A DNA stretch of 64,000 bases, taken from assembly GCF_007991755.1 (NCBI RefSeq), contig NZ_BJYY01000002.1, forward strand, positions 124,001 through 188,000, written 5' to 3'. Numbering within the stretch: the stretch's first letter is position 1; the number at the start of each line of letters is the position of its first letter. The notes under the pieces are model-generated. The model saw only the letters and a list, made by a program, of their open reading frames with translations. It did not search any database and was not told where the DNA came from. The translations under genes were made by a program, and so were the position numbers. Below are positions 40,738 to 50,087 of the stretch, in pieces. The DNA comes from Cellulomonas aerilata. GTDB taxonomy: Bacteria; Actinomycetota; Actinomycetes; Actinomycetales; Cellulomonadaceae.

Positions 40738-42003
40738 ATGATCACGAAGCGATGGAGCTACGCGACCGCCGTGGCTGCGGCAACGGCGGTAGTGCTGGCC
40801 GGATGCTCGGCCTCGTCGTCGTCCGAGCCCTCGGCCTCGGACGGCCCGGTGACCCTGACCTACTGGGACTTCCTCGACCCGAGCCAGGACAACCCGAGGT
40901 CGAACGCGCTGGAGGAGAACATCGCCAACTTCGAGGCGGCGAACCCGGACATCACGATCGACCTGTCGGTGGTCTCCCTCGGCGACATGCTCAACCGGCT
41001 GCCGCAGTCGGCGGCCGCGGGCCAGGCGCCCGACGTCTTCAAGATGTTCACCCCCACCGTCCCCCAGATGGCGGCTGCCGGCGCCTACTCGCCGTTGCCG
41101 GAAGCCGCCTCGGAGATCACCGACTGGCTCCGGCCGCCGAGCAACCTCGTCGGGCCGGACGGCCAGCAGGTCGCGGTCCCGTACGAGTACCGGACCTGCG
41201 CCTTCTACTACAACCAGAAGATCCTCGACCAGATCGGCGCGGAGGTCCCCACCACCTACGAGGACGTGGTCGACGTCGCCGGCAAGGCCGGCGCTGCCGG
41301 GTTCACGGGGTTCGGCACCGGCTTCTCCGACACGGACAACTCCGCCATCATCAGCACCTTCTTCGACTGCTTCATGAGTCAGGTCGGAGAGCCGATCTGG
41401 AACGACGACGGCGAGGCGGAGTTCGCCGGAACGGCAGCCGACGAGTTCGGCCAGATCCTCGCGGACCTCCGCGACTCCGGCGGGCTGGGGACCAGCGTGG
41501 TCTCGGACAGCTACTCGACGGTCACCGACGGACTGACCAACGGCACCGTCGCGATGGCGGTACTGGGCAGCGAGCGCGTGATCACGCTGACCGGTGCGAA
41601 CCCGGACATCAAGTGGGGACCACTGCCCGAGCCCACCTCCGGGGGCACCACGGGCGCGACCCTCGGCTGGACGCTCGGCATCGGCGCCGGCACCGACCAC
41701 ACGGACGCGGCGTGGAAGTTCATCGAGTACATGACCGGCGCTGAAGCCGGAGCGGTGATGGCGACCGGCGGCGAGATCCCCACCAGGGCCTCGACGTACG
41801 ACGCGGAGTACTTCTCCACACCGGAGGCGGAGACCGTCAAGACGGTCGCCGACTACGTCGAGAGCAACAGCGAGCCGCACACCTACTCCGACGACTGGAT
41901 CGGCGTCGCGTCCGGTCTCTCGGCGGCCGGCCAGAGCCTGTACCTGAACAAGACGTCCGGCAGCGAGTTCATCACCGCGGCGCAGGACGCCATCAACGAG
42001 TAG
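40738..42003 (+). CDS. ABC sugar transporter substrate-binding lipoprotein
   Basis: The 421-aa protein starts with a lipoprotein signal peptide: basic KRW, a hydrophobic stretch and lipobox VLAGC with Cys 23. The rest is an extracellular solute-binding protein family 1 fold (TLTYWDFL, GQAPDVFKMF, VAVPYEYRTCAFYYNQKIL). It captures an unknown carbohydrate for the two permeases downstream. GGAGAG lies 4 nt before the ATG, right after three LacI operators. It is the first gene of a 12-gene operon. Confidence 0.93.
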   Translation: MITKRWSYATAVAAATAVVLAGCSASSSSEPSASDGPVTLTYWDFLDPSQDNPRSNALEENIANFEAANPDITIDLSVVSLGDMLNRLPQSAAAGQAPDVFKMFTPTVPQMAAAGAYSPLPEAASEITDWLRPPSNLVGPDGQQVAVPYEYRTCAFYYNQKILDQIGAEVPTTYEDVVDVAGKAGAAGFTGFGTGFSDTDNSAIISTFFDCFMSQVGEPIWNDDGEAEFAGTAADEFGQILADLRDSGGLGTSVVSDSYSTVTDGLTNGTVAMAVLGSERVITLTGANPDIKWGPLPEPTSGGTTGATLGWTLGIGAGTDHTDAAWKFIEYMTGAEAGAVMATGGEIPTRASTYDAEYFSTPEAETVKTVADYVESNSEPHTYSDDWIGVASGLSAAGQSLYLNKTSGSEFITAAQDAINE

Positions 42004-42058
42004 CTCGACCCAACTTCCGGGGAGCCCGCCAGCGGGCTCCCCGGGGAAGCGGATCACG

Positions 42059-42991
42059 ATGTCCACCACCAGTGCCGCCCGTGCGCTCGATTCGCGCACC
42101 CCGTCGTCCTCACCCGCCGTCGCGTCCAGGCGCCGTCGCCCGGACCGGGGGGTCTGGATCTACGTCCTCCCCGTGTCCGCGGTCTTCCTCTTCGTGTTCG
42201 TCGGGCCACTCATCTACACGGCGTGGACCGCGCTGCACGAGACCAACTTCTACGCCATCGGGGAGTTCTCCGGGCTCACCTCGTTCACGGAGCTGTTCGC
42301 CGACCCGAACCTGCCCAAGCAGATCGGCACGACCCTGGCCTTCTCGTTGGGTGCGCTGGTGATCGCTCTGCCGGCGGGGCTGCTGTCCGCCACGGTGCTG
42401 AACAGCCTGCATCGCTTCAAGCGGACCGTCCGCGGCCTCTTCCTCCTGCCGTGGCTGATGTCGCAGGCCACCGCCGGCGTGATCTGGCTCTGGTTCCTCA
42501 ACCCGAACTTCGGTCCGGTGACGGCGATCACGACCTCGCTCGGGATGGGGCCGACGGACGTGTTCTCGTCGCCGACCAGTGCACTGGTCGGCGTGACGCT
42601 GATCACCGCCTGGTGGTCGTACCCGCAGGCGATGCTGCTCTTCCTCGGCGCCCTGCAGACGATCCCCGGGGAGCTGCGCGAATCGCTGAAGATGGACGGC
42701 GGTGGCGTCTGGCGCGGCTTCATCAGCATCACCCTGCCGTACCTGCGCAACACGATCGTCTCCGTCGTCATCGTGCTTCTGATGCTGTACGTGCAGATGG
42801 TGACGATCATCCTGGTGACCACCCGCGGCGGCCCGTTGGGTGCGACCGAGACCCTGTCGATGCGGGTCTTCAACCAGACGTTCAACGACTTCGACCTGTC
42901 AGGTGCGTCCGCGACCGCGATCCTCCTCTTCGCTGTCAACGTGGTCCTCACGCTGGTCGCGATCCGCTTCCGCCGGAAGGAAAGCCTGTGA
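42059..42991 (+). CDS. ABC sugar permease, MalF/UgpA type
   Basis: A 310-aa membrane protein with six helices and the cytoplasmic EAA loop ELRESLKMDGGGVWRGFISI that contacts the transporter ATPase. No ATPase gene exists in the operon, so a shared MsiK-type ATPase encoded elsewhere probably powers it. It follows the binding protein after 55 bp and overlaps the second permease by 4 nt (GTGA). Confidence 0.93.
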   Translation: MSTTSAARALDSRTPSSSPAVASRRRRPDRGVWIYVLPVSAVFLFVFVGPLIYTAWTALHETNFYAIGEFSGLTSFTELFADPNLPKQIGTTLAFSLGALVIALPAGLLSATVLNSLHRFKRTVRGLFLLPWLMSQATAGVIWLWFLNPNFGPVTAITTSLGMGPTDVFSSPTSALVGVTLITAWWSYPQAMLLFLGALQTIPGELRESLKMDGGGVWRGFISITLPYLRNTIVSVVIVLLMLYVQMVTIILVTTRGGPLGATETLSMRVFNQTFNDFDLSGASATAILLFAVNVVLTLVAIRFRRKESL

Positions 42992-43845
42992 CAACCGTGG
43001 TCGCCACCCGCCGCAAGAAAGGCGCTGGGCTGCGCGCGATCCCCGCGTGGATCTACGTGCTCGTCTCAGCCCTTCTCGTGCTCCCCCCCGTGGCGTGGGT
43101 CCTGTCCACCTCGCTCAAGGTGGAGGCCGACACCATCGACTTCCCGCCGGCGTGGATCCCGGACCCCTTCTCCTCCGGAGGCTACGCCGGGCTGCTGACG
43201 TCGACGAACATCAGGTTCTTCGTCAACTCGCTCATCTACGCCGGAGGATCCATCGTCCTGGCGCTGCTGATCTGCATCCCGGCCGCCTACGTCGCCACCC
43301 GGTTCCGCAGCCGTCGCATGGAGACGCTGATGACCGGGATCCTCGTCCTGTCGATGGTCCCAGCCATCGTCGTGTTCATCGCGCTCTACTCCATGTTCGT
43401 GCAGACCGCTCTGATCAACACGTACCCGATGCTCATCGTCGTGTACACCGCCATCATCTGCGGCCAGACGATCCTCTTCCTGCGCAACTTCATCGAGAAC
43501 ATCCCGGTCGAGATCGAGGAGGCGGCCGCCATCGACGGATGCTCCCGCCCGCAGATCCTCATGCGCATCGTGCTCCCCCTGATCCGCCCGGGCATCGCCG
43601 CTGTGGCGATCTTCATCTTCGTGTTCGTCTGGAACGACTTCCTCGTCGGCACCGTGCTCGCCACCACAGAAGACATGAAGACCGTGCAGAACGGCATCGT
43701 GCGCTACATCTCGACGGGCTTCGGCAACTTCTGGGCCTTGTTCTCCGCGTTCGTCGTCGTCGCATTCCTGCCGGTGCTGGGGATCTTCGCCGCGTTCCAA
43801 CGGTGGTTCATCGCAGGTCTGACCTCCGGCGGGGTGAAGGGATGA
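42988..43845 (+). CDS. ABC sugar permease, MalG/UgpE type
   Basis: A 285-aa membrane protein with six helices and EAA loop EIEEAAAIDGCSRPQILMRI. It pairs with the preceding MalF-type permease. The GTG start overlaps the upstream stop, and its own stop overlaps the next start (ATGA). Confidence 0.93.
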   Translation: MTTVVATRRKKGAGLRAIPAWIYVLVSALLVLPPVAWVLSTSLKVEADTIDFPPAWIPDPFSSGGYAGLLTSTNIRFFVNSLIYAGGSIVLALLICIPAAYVATRFRSRRMETLMTGILVLSMVPAIVVFIALYSMFVQTALINTYPMLIVVYTAIICGQTILFLRNFIENIPVEIEEAAAIDGCSRPQILMRIVLPLIRPGIAAVAIFIFVFVWNDFLVGTVLATTEDMKTVQNGIVRYISTGFGNFWALFSAFVVVAFLPVLGIFAAFQRWFIAGLTSGGVKG

Positions 43846-44807
43846 CCGCCACGCAGCCGCCGCGGGTCGCCGTCGTCGGTGCCGCCGGGTGGGCGGGGAG
43901 TCGCCACGCCGAGGCGTTCCACGAGCTGGGGGCGGACGTCGTCTGCCTGATCGATCCTTCGCCCCGCGTGCACGAGCTCGCTCGCGCGGTCGGAGCCGTG
44001 GTTCTCGGGTCCCACGCGGACCTCAGCCCGGACGCGGTCGACCTCGTGGTCGTGTCGCTGCCGAGCAGCGCGCAGCCCGAGGTGACGGCGGAGCTGCTGC
44101 GTCGCGGCTTCCGGGTCCTGGTCGAGAAGCCGATCGGCTCGTCCTCGGACAACGCCGCGATCCTTGCCGAGGTCGACGGCATCGACGAGTCGCTCATGGT
44201 GGGCTACACGCTGCACCAGCATCCCGCGGCGAAGGAGCTGGCCGAGTGGGTCTCGTCCTCGACGGTCATCAGCGTCAGCATCCGCTCGGCGGCGCGCAAG
44301 CTGAGCCTGGACTCCTGGCGGGTGGCGCCCGAGGAAGGCGGAGTAGCCGTCGTCAACGGCATCCACGCGATCGAGTTCGTCTCGTCGCTCTTCGCCGGCG
44401 AGGCCGAGGTCGTCAGCAGCTACGCGAGCGACGGGCTGCACGGCGCCTCGGTACCCGACTACGCGGCGGCGACTCTCGCGTTCGCCGGCGGTCCCCTGTT
44501 CCGGCTGGAGACCTACTGGAACCCGTGGAACCACAGCTCCGGACTGAACCGGAACGACTGGTCGCTCGAGGTCGAGGTGATCGCGCACGAGGGCCGGCGG
44601 GTCTGGTCGAACTGGGAGATCCACGCCTGGGACAGGTTCGGATCGGAGACCACCAGGCACCTGCCGGAGGTCGATCTCTTCCTGGCCCAGGCGGAGGATG
44701 CGCTGCGCTTCGCCCGGGGCCAGAGTCCGACGGTCGGCTACCGCCAGGCGCTGCGGGCCACCCGGCTGGCGGACGAGGTCGTCGGACTGGCGGGTGCTCG
44801 CGTATGA
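43842..44807 (+). CDS. Gfo/Idh/MocA family oxidoreductase (first)
   Basis: The 321-aa protein has an N-terminal Rossmann fold with VVGAAGWAG (11-19), the conserved EKPIG (95-99) and GIHAIEF in the second domain, the usual Lys and His of sugar dehydrogenases in this family. It likely oxidises or reduces a sugar hydroxyl with NAD(P). Close coupling to permeases suggests it acts early on the imported sugar. Confidence 0.88.
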   Translation: MTATQPPRVAVVGAAGWAGSRHAEAFHELGADVVCLIDPSPRVHELARAVGAVVLGSHADLSPDAVDLVVVSLPSSAQPEVTAELLRRGFRVLVEKPIGSSSDNAAILAEVDGIDESLMVGYTLHQHPAAKELAEWVSSSTVISVSIRSAARKLSLDSWRVAPEEGGVAVVNGIHAIEFVSSLFAGEAEVVSSYASDGLHGASVPDYAAATLAFAGGPLFRLETYWNPWNHSSGLNRNDWSLEVEVIAHEGRRVWSNWEIHAWDRFGSETTRHLPEVDLFLAQAEDALRFARGQSPTVGYRQALRATRLADEVVGLAGARV

Positions 44808-45781
44808 ACCGCGCCCGCACCCTCGTCATCAGCCCCACTCACTGGCACGTGCCGCTCTACGCGGACCGGATCGCCGCGCGCCACGACGTCGTCGGCGTGA
44901 GCGACCCGGACACGGCCGGCGCCACCGCGTTCGCCGTGCGGTGGGACGCTCCGCTCGTCCCGAGCTGGCAGCACCTGCTCGACGAGCACGCGGATGCCGA
45001 GCTCGCGTACGTCTTCGCCGCGCACGACACCATGCGGGAGATCTGTCTCGCCCTGATCGCGCGGGGCATCCCCCTCGTGGTCGAGAAGCCCGCGGGCGTC
45101 TCGCTGCAGCAGCTGGTGGAGATCAGGGAGGCGGCGGACGCTGCCGGAGTGCCCGTCGCCGTGCCGCTCGTGCAACGCGGCGGACCGACCGAGCGCTGGC
45201 TCGCACGCTCGGGCGCTGCCCTCTACGAGAGCGTCCAGTTCATCGCCGGGCCGCCCGAGCGCTACCTGGGCAACGGCAGCCCGTGGATGGTGGAGGCACG
45301 GCGCGCCGGCGGCGGGTGCCTGGTGAACCTCGCACCGCACTTCGTCGACCTCTTCCTCCGGTCGAGCGGATCCGGTTCCGTCACGGTGACCGCTGCCCTG
45401 TCCTCGGCCCTCCACGGCCGCGAGATCGAGGACTTCGCGTCACTGACCCTGACCACCCCGGAGGGTCACGTCGCCGTGATCGAGGTCGGCTACGCGTTCC
45501 CGGGCTCCCCGCTGAAGCGGCACTGCGCCTTCATGCGCATCGGCCGTGGGGGTACCGCGACGGTCTGGTCCGACGGGACGGCCTCCTTCACCTCGACGGA
45601 GGGCGCCACCGACACGGCGAACATCGACGTCGACAGCGACCCTTTGTACGGGCCCTTCGTCGACGCCGTCGCGGACGGTCTGACCACCGGCTGGCAGGAC
45701 CTGCCGGGCCTCGATGACCTCGAGGCGGCGATGAGGGTCGTCTGGGACGGGTACGCGCAGGCACGAGGAAAGAGGACATGA
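44804..45781 (+). CDS. Gfo/Idh/MocA-like protein with degenerate nucleotide motif (second)
   Basis: The 325-aa protein keeps VEKPAG (93-98) and APHFVDLF of the family, but the glycine-rich dinucleotide loop is replaced by VISPTHWHVPLY at 8-19. It may bind cofactor differently, use a tightly bound cofactor, or have become a non-redox enzyme. The start overlaps the previous stop and the end overlaps the lacI start (ATGATG). Confidence 0.82.
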   Translation: MNRARTLVISPTHWHVPLYADRIAARHDVVGVSDPDTAGATAFAVRWDAPLVPSWQHLLDEHADAELAYVFAAHDTMREICLALIARGIPLVVEKPAGVSLQQLVEIREAADAAGVPVAVPLVQRGGPTERWLARSGAALYESVQFIAGPPERYLGNGSPWMVEARRAGGGCLVNLAPHFVDLFLRSSGSGSVTVTAALSSALHGREIEDFASLTLTTPEGHVAVIEVGYAFPGSPLKRHCAFMRIGRGGTATVWSDGTASFTSTEGATDTANIDVDSDPLYGPFVDAVADGLTTGWQDLPGLDDLEAAMRVVWDGYAQARGKRT

Positions 45782-46773
45782 TGCCCGTTCCTGGGATCGA
45801 CGAGGTCGCTGCGGCGGCGGGGGTGCACAAGTCCACGGTGTCGCGGGCCTTCTCCCGGCCCGAGGCGGTCAATCGGCAGACCCGCGAGCACATCCTGCAG
45901 GTCGCGGCCGCGATGGGTTACACGATGAGCCCGCTCGCACAGGCGCTGCGGACCAAGACGAGCCCCCTGGTGCCGCTGATCGTCCCCGACATCACGAACC
46001 CGTTCTTCGCCGAGCTGGCGAAGATGATGACCTCAGCGGCCGGTGAGCGCGGCTACCAGCTGGTGCTGTGCGTGACCGAGAACGACGCCGCGGCCACCGG
46101 GCGGTACCTGCAGGCGATGGGGGGCATGTACGCCCCGTTCGCCGTGATCGCCCCCTCCGTACGCGTCGACCCGGCCGAGCTCGAGTCCTTCGGGTTCGGC
46201 GGGCGGCTCGTCGTCATCGACCGTGTGGAGACCGATCACGCGATCTCGACGGTGACCATCGACCACGCGAGGGGCATCGAGCTGGCGTTCGACCACCTCC
46301 TCGCGCTCGGGCACACGGCCATCGCCTACGTGTCGGGCCTCGCGGGGACCCACACCGCCGGCGACCGGCGGCGGGCCTACCACTCCCTCGCCCGGGCGCA
46401 CGGCCTCCAGGCGACGGAGTTCGACGAGCACATCGGCGCCGAGGCGGGCCGGCACGCCGGCGAACGGATCGCGGCCATGGCAGGGCCTCCCACCGCTGTG
46501 ATCGCCGCGAACGACATGGTCGCCTTCGGTCTCATCAGCGCGCTCGGTGCACGAGGGATAGCCGTCCCGCACGACGTGTCCGTCGTGGGCTTCGACGGCC
46601 TGCCTCTCGGTGCCAGCAGCAACCCGCCGCTCACTTCGGTGCGCCAGCCCATCGACGAGATGGGCCGCCTCGCGATCACCCTTGCCGAGCGGGCAGCCCA
46701 GAAGGGGCACGTCGACCACGTCGTGCTCGAACCGGATCTGCTCCTGCGGTCGTCGACCGGACCGGTCCGATGA
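45778..46773 (+). CDS. LacI family transcriptional regulator of the operon
   Basis: The 331-aa protein has an N-terminal LacI HTH (DEVAAAAGVHKSTVSRAFSR, about 8-27), the hinge TMSPLAQALRTKTS and a sugar-binding domain (VPDITNPFFAELA; AANDMVAFGLISAL; VSVVGFDGLPLG). It is embedded in the operon it likely represses through the three operators at 40686-40725. An ATG three bases downstream of the chosen start is equally possible. Confidence 0.92.
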   Translation: MMPVPGIDEVAAAAGVHKSTVSRAFSRPEAVNRQTREHILQVAAAMGYTMSPLAQALRTKTSPLVPLIVPDITNPFFAELAKMMTSAAGERGYQLVLCVTENDAAATGRYLQAMGGMYAPFAVIAPSVRVDPAELESFGFGGRLVVIDRVETDHAISTVTIDHARGIELAFDHLLALGHTAIAYVSGLAGTHTAGDRRRAYHSLARAHGLQATEFDEHIGAEAGRHAGERIAAMAGPPTAVIAANDMVAFGLISALGARGIAVPHDVSVVGFDGLPLGASSNPPLTSVRQPIDEMGRLAITLAERAAQKGHVDHVVLEPDLLLRSSTGPVR

Positions 46774-47318
46774 CCGGGCGCCGGCTGCCCGGCATCCGGC
46801 ACGTGGACCACGCGGCCTACGCGGTGCCCGACCTGGACGAGGCGGTGGCCTTCTTCACCGAGGTGCTGGGAGCAGAAGAGCTCTACCGCTCCCGACGCGG
46901 CCCCGACGCCGCATTCATGACGACCCACTTCGAGGTGCCGGGCGACGCCGTCCTGGAGCTGTCGATGCTGCGTCTGCCGCCCAACCTGAACATCGAGCTG
47001 TTCGAGTGGCACACCGCCGACCAGCGGACCGAGCACCCCCGGCTCAGCGACCGCGGCGGGCACCACCTGTGCCTCGTCGTCGACGACGTCGACGACGCGG
47101 TGACGCACCTGCGCGGCATCTCCGGTGTCCGCGTCCTCGGTGGACGCAAGGAGGTGGGCGGCGACAGCCCCGCCGTCGCGGGGAATCGCTGGACCTATCT
47201 CGTCACCCCGTGGGGGCTGCACCTCGAGCTCGTCGACCGCTCCCGCGTGCGGGACGCGCCGGCGTTGGTGGGTCCGTCGGACTGGAACAACTCAGCAGAA
47301 AGGACCCCTCTCGCATGA
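46770..47318 (+). CDS. VOC (glyoxalase/dioxygenase fold) protein
   Basis: The 182-aa protein has two vicinal-oxygen-chelate repeats with candidate metal ligands in HVDHAAYAV, NIELFEW, GHHLCLVV and GLHLELVD (His/Glu/His/Glu). Members catalyse isomerisation, epimerisation or C-O/C-C cleavage of keto acids and hydroxyketones. In this operon it may epimerise or eliminate at a keto-sugar intermediate; that is inference. It overlaps both neighbours by 4 nt. Confidence 0.82.
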   Translation: MTGRRLPGIRHVDHAAYAVPDLDEAVAFFTEVLGAEELYRSRRGPDAAFMTTHFEVPGDAVLELSMLRLPPNLNIELFEWHTADQRTEHPRLSDRGGHHLCLVVDDVDDAVTHLRGISGVRVLGGRKEVGGDSPAVAGNRWTYLVTPWGLHLELVDRSRVRDAPALVGPSDWNNSAERTPLA

Positions 47319-48208
47319 AGATCGCCGGACACACCTTGGGAACGCCCGGAGTCACTCTCCTGGAGGCGCTTCGGCTCTTCCGCAACGCCGGGCTCGACGG
47401 CGCGGAGGTCATCTACCAGGAGGACTACCCGGCCGCGATCAGCCCCTCCGATCGGCGAGCGGTCGAGGAGGCGGCGGCCTTCTCATCCGACGAGGGCATG
47501 CCGATCGTCGCGCTCACCCCCTACACGACCGCGATCAACAGCACCGACACGCGGAGCTGGCAGGCGGGCATCGACGAGTTCCGCGGCTGCATCGACGCCG
47601 CGCAGGAGCTCGGCGCCACCCGGGTGCGGGTCTACGCGGGTGCCTGGCAGCCGGGGGACGCCGACCACCCGGCGCACTGGGCTCAGCTGGTGTCCGCGCT
47701 CGGTGCACTCGCCGGCCACGCGGACCAGGCGGGCGTCGTGCTCTGCGTCGAGAACCACTTCGGGACGATGACGCAGACCGCGGCTGACACCGCCCGCCTC
47801 GTCCGGGAGGTCGACTCACCGTCCGTGCGTGTCCTGTACGACCAGGCGAACCTGACCTTCACCCACGACGAGGGGTGGCAGGACGCCTTCGCTGTCCAGG
47901 GCGACCTCATCGGCCACGTGCACGTGAAGGACCTCGTCTTCAAGGACCCGGGGGCTCGCTTCCGGGCGAGTGGCACGGCGCGCGTGGAGCAGGAGGAACG
48001 CGCCGTCGCCTCGCGTGTCGTCGGTGACGGCGTCGTCCCCTGGCCGGACATCCTCCGTGAGCTCACCCGGCGGGGCTACGACGACGTCCTCACCCTCGAG
48101 TACGAGTACCGCTGGCACCCGCAGGACCTCCCGGCTCCGGCGCAGGGGTTCGCGCAGGGGGCACGCGTGGTCCGCGACATCCTCGCGGGGACCGGGGTGT
48201 CGCCATGA
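47315..48208 (+). CDS. Sugar phosphate isomerase/epimerase family TIM-barrel protein
   Basis: The 297-aa protein matches the xylose-isomerase-like TIM barrel with metal ligand motifs CVENHFG, LYDQANL, HVHVKD and LTLEYEYRW. Relatives act as epimerases, 3-keto-glycoside eliminases or hydratases, inosose dehydratases and dehydroshikimate dehydratases. With Gfo/Idh/MocA dehydrogenases next to it, a role on a 3-keto-sugar is likely. Confidence 0.87.
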   Translation: MKIAGHTLGTPGVTLLEALRLFRNAGLDGAEVIYQEDYPAAISPSDRRAVEEAAAFSSDEGMPIVALTPYTTAINSTDTRSWQAGIDEFRGCIDAAQELGATRVRVYAGAWQPGDADHPAHWAQLVSALGALAGHADQAGVVLCVENHFGTMTQTAADTARLVREVDSPSVRVLYDQANLTFTHDEGWQDAFAVQGDLIGHVHVKDLVFKDPGARFRASGTARVEQEERAVASRVVGDGVVPWPDILRELTRRGYDDVLTLEYEYRWHPQDLPAPAQGFAQGARVVRDILAGTGVSP

Positions 48209-49191
48209 GCGACCGGACTCTCCGGGTCGGCGTGGTCGGGGCCGGGAACATCGCGCACGTCGCACAGCTGCCCACCCTCGTCGGACGGGACGACGTCGAG
48301 CTGAGCGCCCTGGTCACACGCCGGGCAGACCCCAGCGCGCTGGTCCGACGGTGGGGCTTCCGAACCGTCCACCCGACCGTGGAGGCGATGCTGGAAGCCG
48401 GGGACCTCGACGCCCTGTTCGTCCTCACGCCGCGGTCGGAGCACGTCGACGCGACGCGACGCGCGCTCCGCGCGGGCGTCGACGTCTTCTGCGAGAAGCC
48501 GCTCGCCACGAGCACGCAGGACGCGCAGGACCTCGCCCGCCTGGCCGAGGAGCAGGGCAGGGTGCTGATGGTCGGGTTCAACCGACGGTTCGCGCCTGTG
48601 TACGAGGCCGGCCGACAAGCGTTCTCGGACAGTGGTGCGAGCTTCTGCGTCGCGCAGAAGAACCGGGCCGGCTCCGAGTACCGGGCCACCTTCGAGAACG
48701 CGATCCACATGGTGGACCTCCTGCGCTGGTACTGCGGCGGGGAGCCGGTCGACGTCGCCGGTCACGCGGCCGGGCAGGACCCTTGGCAGGAGGACGGCGT
48801 CTCCGCGCTCGTCCGCTTCGACAACGGTCATACCGGCGTGCTCATGGCCGCCCGGAACGCCGGCGGATGGGGCGAGAAGCTGGACGCCTACGGGGACGGT
48901 GTCACCGCGGCGATCACGGCCCCCGATCGCGTGTCGATCACGCAGGCCGGGGCGACCACGGTCCGCGAGATGTCACCCGAGGCGTTCGGCTGGGCCACGG
49001 CCACCCAGACCTTCGGCTTCGCCGGAGCGGTGCACCACTTCCTGGACCGCGTCCGCGACCGGCAGCAACCGCTGACCTCAGGCGCCGAGGCCGCCAAGAC
49101 CCAGCTCCTGCTCGACCAGATCCTGGCCGCCGCCGGACTGCCCACCGAGGAGCTCGAAGGAAGGGAGTGGGCCAGCCATGCCACACGATGA
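48205..49191 (+). CDS. Gfo/Idh/MocA family oxidoreductase (third)
   Basis: The 328-aa protein has an intact VVGAGNIA (10-17) Rossmann loop, CEKPLA (96-101) and NAIHMVDLL. It is the most canonical of the three family members in the operon. Starts by ATGA overlap; its 3' end overlaps the SDR gene by 14 nt. Confidence 0.88.
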   Translation: MSDRTLRVGVVGAGNIAHVAQLPTLVGRDDVELSALVTRRADPSALVRRWGFRTVHPTVEAMLEAGDLDALFVLTPRSEHVDATRRALRAGVDVFCEKPLATSTQDAQDLARLAEEQGRVLMVGFNRRFAPVYEAGRQAFSDSGASFCVAQKNRAGSEYRATFENAIHMVDLLRWYCGGEPVDVAGHAAGQDPWQEDGVSALVRFDNGHTGVLMAARNAGGWGEKLDAYGDGVTAAITAPDRVSITQAGATTVREMSPEAFGWATATQTFGFAGAVHHFLDRVRDRQQPLTSGAEAAKTQLLLDQILAAAGLPTEELEGREWASHATR

Positions 49192-49966
49192 CGACGGCTC
49201 TGCTCCCAGGACCGCAGCGGACCAGGTCGTCCTGGTCACGGGGTCCAACGGCGGGATCGGCGCCGCGATGGTGCAGGCGTACGTGCATCTCGGCGCGACG
49301 GTGGTCGGGGCCGACCGAGGCGAGCAGAACTCATCGGACGCTGCGCGGTACTACGCGCTGGACGTGACGGACGAGGTCACCACCGCAGCGACCGTCAACG
49401 ACGTGGTCGCCACCTTCGGCCGGATCGACGTGCTCGTGCACGCGGCCGGAGTCCTCGGTGAGACCCCCGACCCGCTGCGGACCAGCACCGCCGAGTTCGA
49501 GCGGATCATGACGATCAACGCGACCGGGACCTTCACCATCGTCCGCGAGACCGCTCACGCCATGCTCGATCAGGGTACGAGGGGCTCCATGCTCCTCTTC
49601 TCGTCGGTCGCCGCCAAGGAGGCACGCTCGACGTACCTCCCGTACAACGCCAGCAAGATCGCGGTCCTGCACATCATGTGGTCGATGGCGCAGATCCTCG
49701 GACCCTCCGGGATCTCGGTCAACGCCATCACGCCGGGGCCCGTGGAGACCAACATGTGGGCCCAGCTGGCAGAGGCCTCCGGCAACGCCGCCGACTCGGC
49801 CGCCCGGGCTCGCGCCGAACGAGCGGCACAGCTGCCGATGAGACGCTTCGCGCGGCCCGACGAGGTCGCGAGCGCGGCCGTGTTCCTCACCGACCCTGCC
49901 AACCGGTACATCACGGGCGTCAGCCTCGACGTCGCCGGCGGCGCACATCTCGGGATGGGCACCTAG
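49178..49966 (+). CDS. Short-chain dehydrogenase/reductase
   Basis: The 262-aa SDR has TGSNGGIG at about 21-28, HAAG, a catalytic Ser in LLFSSVAAKEA and YNASK, and ends RYITGVSLDVAGGAHLG. It is a classical NAD(P)-dependent sugar or polyol dehydrogenase type. It overlaps the preceding gene, while a 121-bp gap with a small gcccggc/gccgggc-like inverted repeat separates it from the aldolase. Confidence 0.9.
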   Translation: MPHDDDGSAPRTAADQVVLVTGSNGGIGAAMVQAYVHLGATVVGADRGEQNSSDAARYYALDVTDEVTTAATVNDVVATFGRIDVLVHAAGVLGETPDPLRTSTAEFERIMTINATGTFTIVRETAHAMLDQGTRGSMLLFSSVAAKEARSTYLPYNASKIAVLHIMWSMAQILGPSGISVNAITPGPVETNMWAQLAEASGNAADSAARARAERAAQLPMRRFARPDEVASAAVFLTDPANRYITGVSLDVAGGAHLGMGT

Positions 49967-50087
49967 GACGGATCGGGCACAGCCCGGCAGCGGGCCGGCG
50001 GGCGCCGACGACGCGGCGGCCACGGATGCCCAGAAGTGAACCCCTCGACTGCCGGTGGTGCAGTCCCCAACAGAGAGTTGCCTCCCC

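Noticed and set aside
38506-40740. Complete integrative element bounded by attL/attR at tRNA-fMet
   Set aside because: No integrase and no second copy of the tRNA 3' end could be found by eye in the window.
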